NCBI RefSeq assembly: GCF_002234675.1
Contig: NC_019875.2
Location: forward strand, 21,942,299-22,006,298
Direction: 5' to 3'
DNA length: 64,000 nt
DNA from: Oryzias latipes
Taxonomy: Eukaryota; Chordata; Actinopteri; Beloniformes; Adrianichthyidae
Shown here: positions 33,490 through 64,000 of the stretch, in pieces
Layout of the letters: the number at the start of each line of letters is the position of its first letter
Position numbering within the stretch: position 1 is the stretch's first letter
The notes under the pieces: generated by a model
What the model was told of the DNA's origin: nothing
The model's input: the letters and a program-made list of their open reading frames with translations, nothing else
Database searches by the model: none
Translations under genes and position numbers: made by a program

Positions 33490-36400
33490 TTAAATTCAGG
33501 ATGTTAAAAGGAGAAGAGGAGGAAGATTTATGGTGAGAGTTAAGAAAAGTTGAAGGAGAAAAGAGGGGGGTCAAAGTGGGGAAGGGGTGGGAAAAACAAA
33601 AAGAGAAAGGAAATATAAAAGATCAAAAATAGACAAGAAAGTTTCTTAATACATAATGTTGTCAATTTTAGAAATAAATGTTGAATTAAAAAAAAAACAC
33701 ATCTATTTAGCCACAAACCAACAGACATTTGTCTCAACAAACTAACATGCACATATACAGTATATAGCTTTGAGGATCCACACATGCAACTGTACTCAGC
33801 ACATATGTGCAAACGCCCACGCACATACCAACACAAACACATACCTCAGACACCAGATAAACCTGCATGCATGCAAACATCTGTGTTTGTGCAGAGATGA
33901 GCAGCCAGATGTGTTCAGCTTAGTGTGTGTTTCCTGAGCATGGAAGAACAAGGAAGCAGCTCAGCTAGCCAGGGACTCCCCCAGACCCCCCGTGGAGAAA
34001 GAGCCCGAGGACAACGGCGATGTTTGGCTCTGTAGCAGCTCCTTTTCATCCTCTCCTGTGAATTCTTAATCAAATAAAATTATGAGAGGGACCAACACTG
34101 CCCGATGCTGCAGGTTGCACATTCCCCATGACACGTTTGCTTACTATCACTAAAGCTGCACAGAACCGTGAGACCAACCCAAAATAGTAGCACTAAAGGC
34201 GGAAAAACCCATGTGAAGCCAAAAAACAAAAGCTAGAAAAAGCTTGGCAGAACCACGGGGGATCGCTCAGGTCTTTGAAGGTTCAACTCAATGAGTAACA
34301 CTTTTCATTACACATCATTTCATGCTTTTAAAGTAGCTGAAGAAAAAGCTGATTAGTGCAACTTTTTCATTACTATGACTTATTCTTGTCTGTTGAAGAA
34401 ATCTAATATCTTCCTCACAGTACAAAATGTACGTTCTTTTAATTTAAAAGCTGTTTGTTTCTGGGGGGTTGCAAATCAGATGGAACCAAAGAAAAGATTT
34501 GGGGATGGGGGGGTCAAAGAAGGGGTGAGGGTAAAAACACAGAGAGGGTCACCATTGAGTTGTCCGCCCACACGAAGCCCCCTCTGCTTACCTGCGTGGG
34601 CGTGGGCTGAAAGAAAGGCGCAGATGCAAAAACATCCACTCAAATGGGTGTGCATCTTTTTAACCCTGAATCTTAAATGTAGCCAAATGGAGTGGAATAA
34701 AAGCATTTCTTAATTAGACTGAAACGTCCTCAAACCTACAGAAATGTAAATGTCCTTTAAAGCGTGCCAGAGCAAAGAAGACCAAAAAAAGAAGAGGTGA
34801 CATTGGCATTTAAGAAAAAAAGCCTTATTTATCATAATCAGCATTGTTCTACTCTTAAACGGTAACTCTGTAGACTCTTTGACATACAAATATGTGAGCC
34901 CACTAGATTCTGTCCTTACTTTTTCCTCCTACATGCCATCTGCCCCGTGTGTCCAGACCGTGGGTGACTGGAGTGTCTGTGGGGGGGAAGAGGAATTATT
35001 GTGGTAAATAAGCGGTGATGTAACAGCTTGAACCACTTTTGTTGCCCAACATCCACAGTCTGCAGACGATGAGAAGACAAGGACTTCAAAAAATCTGACA
35101 AAGAGCCTAGAGGTGTTTTAGTCAGGCAGAGCTAACTCATGGCCAGGGGAACTCTGGAGGATACAGTGAGCCAGAAGAGGTGAGGAGTACAGAGGTGGAA
35201 GGGAGCGATAGAGTGGGAGAAAGAGGAGTATTTTTAGGGTGGTTTGTTATCAGTGGAGACGAGGGCGCAGAATACCAGCCGGGCCACATCGCCAAGGGGG
35301 GAAACAGCACCGAGCTCTCCGCAGAGACATGAGATAAGGAGGAATTGAACAGTGAACATACACTTGTAGGTCCACAAAGGCACAGATGCACACTCGGAAA
35401 CAAAACCACATCCACAGGAAGAGACACTGCAGCTCACGTATCTTTTCGCAAACACTTTAAACCCCTCGTCTGTGTAGACATATCACATCGGAGTGGAGTT
35501 TTAAGCTCCAAAGGCGGCCCGGGTGTCTCCTCTGGTGACAAAACCAACAATATCGCAGCAGAATCTGCGCTATTTTATCTCTTCTTCATTGTGATAGTTC
35601 TAAGATGTAAATGCCAACCGAACAGATGGATGCAGAGAACATCTCATCACTCTGACACCATGTTTATGCAACCACATGCAAACACTCCACACAAACACAC
35701 TCTGCGAGCACACACACACGTTTAGGCTCCAAACCAAGGCGGTAATGGAGACTCACTCCGTCTTCAAAGTGCAAACAATGACGCACTAATGGTTTGATGT
35801 TTTTGAGGCTACCTTCCTCCCTTCATTTGTTGAGATGTACATAAACAGGCCTGCACATCCTCCTGCCTTCACACATGCACTGAGTAATCAGCAGACAAGC
35901 AGCTGCTGTGGAAGAAGCAAAACGCCTCTGACATGCTAATGACGCTTTGTCGACCCGAGGAGTTCAACTGCACGCACTCACACTGTGCAGATTTAGAAAC
36001 TCTGACTATTATCTGTCACTTATCCAAGACAATACCAGTCTAGTTGTGTGAATATTAAATGGGTTTCGCTCCCTGGGTGATATTAGCGCTCTGTAGGGCT
36101 GCAAACCAAATAAAACCCTTGTTCGCTCCAAGAATATCTAAGACAGTTTTTGATGGAAGATCCTTTTCTTTCAGCACCCCACCCCAAACACCCACCTACC
36201 CAATCAGATCCTCACTGGCAACGTGCTGCTCCTCGTCTCTCTTGCCTGCTTCTTTTGTTCATCACTCTCGGCCGCCTACACACCTACCGTCCCCCGGGCT
36301 TTTCTCTTTACGCTCTTACCACACATGCACAGATTTACATTTACACTTTGTTTGTACTTCACTTTATTCCTTCCAATCCTTTTTTTGCCATCTTTGATTA

Positions 36401-38277
36401 GATCTGTAAGTGTCTAAAAGCACATCTACGTTTACAGTGAGAAACAAACATTCAGCGCCTATATTTAGTGTTCTCCAATGCAGATGTGTGGGCAGCAGCC
36501 ATCTGGGGCCCCAAACAGGACAAAACGTCAGAAGATGTGTGCTTGTGTTGCAGAGGGCTAAGGGCCAAACCAAAGGGTTCGAGGCTGGGATGTCATTGTG
36601 GAACCCCCCCCCCACACACACACACCAGAGGGCTGGGAATCTCAGGGGAGAGTGGGAAAAACATTCCGGCTATCATCAATCAAAACTTTGGTGACACAAA
36701 TGACCAGAAACAACGGAGCGTTCTCCACTATGTCACCGCCATGTCCCACCCACCTGTGCCACCGCACCATAGGCCCTCGCCGGACTGCACCCTCTACGAT
36801 TGGCCGGCTGGTCCCTGAGTGAAATCGAGTTCCTCTCCTGTCTAATTGGGTCTTTGTAATTGCGCGGTCTATCGTGCTGCAGAGGAAGAAAAGGACGTGA
36901 AAAACGGTATTATGGCGGAGAGTGGCAGGTCGAAGCGGGGAGTTCGGTGGCCGCCATCTCAAAGTGCCAGATGCTCTTCCTTGGTCAATTGTGAGGCCTT
37001 ACAGGGGACTGAGATGGTTTTAGCGTAGCAACTGCAAAAACACAAAAGCAAGATGGAGACCAATCAAGACGATTCGCGTAAACAAGCGAGGGACAGGCCA
37101 ACAGTGTTGCACATGGACTCACAAACATGCTAACTTAAAAACAACACTCCCTAAAAATAATCAAACAGTTTGTGTTGGCTGCTGAGACTTGGATGCTTTT
37201 GGTGCAGGTCATCAGAGCATGATTCCCACTGCCTTTGCAATGTGAGAACGCCTTTGTTTCACCTTCTGTTCTTCCACCGTGCAGAAGATAGCGGAGAAAC
37301 ACAAAGCAAATGAAAGTTCTTCAAGCCGAGCCATTAAGAGTGAATGTGTACTGGAGTGTAGGAGGACGGGTCAGGAGACTGCTCTTTGTTTGTCCCATCC
37401 TGCTTTCACACTGGGCCACAACACGCCGCCTTTTTGTTTACAACCGCCTCTTTGTAAAAATCTCTTCCACTTATTTTTTTTTTCTTTATTATCCCCATAT
37501 GGGATGATACATTTTTCCAAGTGCAGATGACAGATGGTGGGGGACTCACTGGAGCTTGTTATCCTCATGTTCTTATAGCCTTAAAATTTCCAACAGCCTC
37601 TTATGGAGGATTTTTCACCTACGGCGTGTTTCCTTGCTTCAGCTGCCACCAACAGGTGGCGATGTAGTCTCGGTTTTTCAGCTGTACAGCTCCTCAGGAC
37701 AAAGAGCCGCCTACAACTTCAAAGAAATTCAGACAGCCCAACCCTTTGACAGGGAAATTTGACATATTCACAAAAAAAGAAGTGATGCCAGGAAAAGCTG
37801 AGTTATTTTTTTCAACAGTGTTATCATTTTTTGTGACTAATAAAACTAAATGTAAGAAAGTCAGATCCTTTTGACAGTTCGTTGTTTTTCTTACCTTTTA
37901 AACATTTATGTTTTTTCTTGAGGATTTTCTAAAACCTTATAAAATACCACTTAAAATGTTTTTTGGGTCTTAAAAATGACTTACAGTCATAAAAAATGTG
38001 TTATCTGTATCTTAATTTAAAGGCAAACTTATATTTAATCAGATAATTGTCAGTCTGATGCCTCCTTACTTCCATTTTAAAAATTAACTGCAAAGTCTTC
38101 TCCAAAGAGAACCCACTGACGCGCAGTTTTCCTGACCCACAGCTCTGTGTGCCATTAGGCTCATGTCATTCACTGTCAGGGGAAGTTTCAGAGTGTGAGA
38201 GACCGCCCTATTATCTGCCGCTGCATCCAACTCTCTTTCACACTTGCTTTTCATTCACGCACACTTTTCCCACCGGG
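33490..38277. other. Upstream region of the Eph receptor, no gene seen
   Basis: Mixed-composition DNA with purine runs, short microsatellites and CA-rich tracts. The many overlapping frames between 34.3 and 37.5 kb have no motif, splice pattern or family resemblance. A CTCF-like site lies at 37649-37662. GC content rises from about 38140 towards the Eph first exon, as expected for a CpG-type promoter without an obvious TATA box. Confidence 0.5.
37649..37662 (+). promoter_or_regulatory. Candidate CTCF site upstream of Eph gene
   Basis: CCAACAGGTGGCGA matches the CTCF core at 12 of 14 positions, about 630 bp before the Eph start codon. Confidence 0.25.
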
Positions 38278-62701
<24,424 letters not shown>

Positions 62702-63504
62702 GCTGATGGACGGACTCAGACCTGCTCTGACAAAAATTTCATTTACCTCATCTGTGCACTTTAGAGGGATTTCTCACTGGTGGAAAAAGACAAGGAAAGA
62801 AGCAAAATAAAAGAGAGAAAAACAAGATGCGCAGACAAAAACAAAGCAGCACTTTTCTGAACTTCCATCGTGTGGAGTTTGCTATGGACCAGGATCTGGA
62901 CATGGCTGCAGAAGGCAATGATCTGCTGGACACATAGACTGATGGTTCTGTCTTGATCTGTTTTTTTCCTGTTTTCTTTTTTTAATTATTTTTGGCACAA
63001 TCTGACATGTGCATGAGTAGAAAGGCTTCTGTGATTCTCTTTTGCTGCTTTGTACTTGACTTGAACAAAATGTGTTTTTAGTTTGCTCATAAGTCTGTGT
63101 CTGTGGGAGAGCATTGTGTAGCGGGAATGCATTCAACATGGACTCTCCCTGTTAAGATGTCAGCATAATCTAAAGTAATCCTATTATGCAAAGTCAACGA
63201 GAAAGTGGGAGTATGGGAATGTATCATTACAAGGTCTTTCTAGTTTCATCCTGACTGATTGTGCTAACAAACTGATTTGATTGTTTGTTTTTTGTTGTTC
63301 ATTTTTTTGTTTGAACTCATTAAGAAATTGTTTTAGATTTAAATTAGAATGTCATTCCTACGTGTCTGTACATATACGTCTCTGACAATTAGCTAAATGA
63401 AGCCTTTTGTTTATTTATGGTCCTTTTTTTATCTAGTTTGTACATTGTAAAATAGTAAACGATGAGGAAACGTTGTAATGAGTGCCATATTGCATTGCAA
63501 TAAA
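62702..63504 (+). promoter_or_regulatory. epha4 3' UTR and poly(A) signal
   Basis: The stop is TGA at 62699-62701. The following 800 bases are non-coding, T-rich towards the end, with TGTANATA-like elements (for example 'tgtacatat' at 63368 and 'tgtacattgtaaa' at 63440). AATAAA at 63499-63504 is the probable polyadenylation signal. Confidence 0.65.
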
Positions 63505-63958
63505 TGCCAAACCCATCCATGCATGTTGCCTCAATTTAAACAAAGGATGATATTTGCTGGATGTTCTGTAATTAGTGTATCAAATGACATTTGAAGTGCT
63601 CTCTGTTTATGATTCCGGCAGAAGACATCACCCTCTGCGAAAGTGAGGACTTAGTCAGAGGTTCCCTTTAACAAGCCAAACAAGTCCAGAATGCCCTGCT
63701 GAAATTCTGCTGGTGTTAATCACACTCAGTGCTGGTTTGAAAGTAAGAAATAAAAGAGAGCAAATAAGGTGGGAAAGAGCTGAGGATAAAAAAGAAAAAA
63801 AACGGTTGGATTTAAATTCAATGAGGCAAAAATGAAGGGCGCCACTATGGCTGTCTGTCTGGTATCACATTTCTATCGGTTAAATTGGGCTGAGTTTGCA
63901 TAGCAAACTTGTCGAATCAGCAAACATCTGTCTCCCACTCTCAGCTGCATGTGTGTGC

Positions 63959-63961
<3 letters not shown>
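63505..63961. other. Downstream flank, nothing recognised
   Basis: Non-coding DNA after the Eph poly(A) signal, with no supported gene. Confidence 0.5.

Positions 63962-64000
<39 letters not shown>
63962..64000. repeat. (AT)n microsatellite at window edge
   Basis: An AT tract that runs off the end of the window. Confidence 0.95.

Noticed and set aside
34375-37530. Dense cluster of overlapping short frames before the Eph gene
   Set aside because: All six frames are open about equally because local GC is higher; none has a motif, splice pattern or family resemblance.

Overview
The window looks like nuclear DNA from a ray-finned fish, most likely a percomorph close to medaka (Oryzias). Genes are split by short GT-AG introns. 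The transposable-element load is typical of teleosts: Tc1/mariner, hAT, L1-like and other LINEs, a tRNA-derived SINE, several MITE families and a solo LTR. Two gene families occupy it: small secreted chemokines (about 2-30 kb) and one Eph receptor tyrosine kinase (38.3-62.7 kb). The species call rests on gene structure and recalled repeat families, not on a database match.

Region 1 (1-30 kb) is a chemokine cluster. Two tandem + strand paralogues (2194-3291 and 12012-13199) have a C-x-C cysteine pair on a body that otherwise reads like a CC chemokine, followed by a long Ser/Thr/Pro-rich tail. Three ordinary CC chemokines follow: one on the - strand (17627-16837), one on the + strand (25275-25992) and a CCL20-like one on the - strand (29513-28479). 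An isolated signal-peptide exon near 20.27 kb on the - strand looks like the remnant of another. All are short secreted proteins with four cysteines and phase-1/phase-2 introns, presumably ligands for chemokine GPCRs on leukocytes.

Region 2 (30-38 kb) has no gene I can support. It holds a nest of three elements (L1-like LINE, then a SINE-like repeat, then a solo LTR), MITE fragments and low-complexity DNA.

Region 3 (38.3-62.7 kb) is a complete EphA4-type receptor on the + strand: 19 coding exons, 3237 coding bases, 1078 residues, ending in a PDZ-type MVPV tail. It departs from the usual Eph layout in three ways. The ligand-binding exon is split by two extra introns, yet the pieces add up to exactly 664 bases. 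The first fibronectin repeat carries about 50 extra residues. The kinase activation loop carries a 9-residue insertion containing a tyrosine. One intron contains two nested hAT elements.

A CCL20-like gene next to an EPHA4-like gene fits human 2q36, where CCL20 and EPHA4 lie in the same band, so the block is probably ancestral. No prokaryotic features, CRISPR arrays or rRNA genes were seen.
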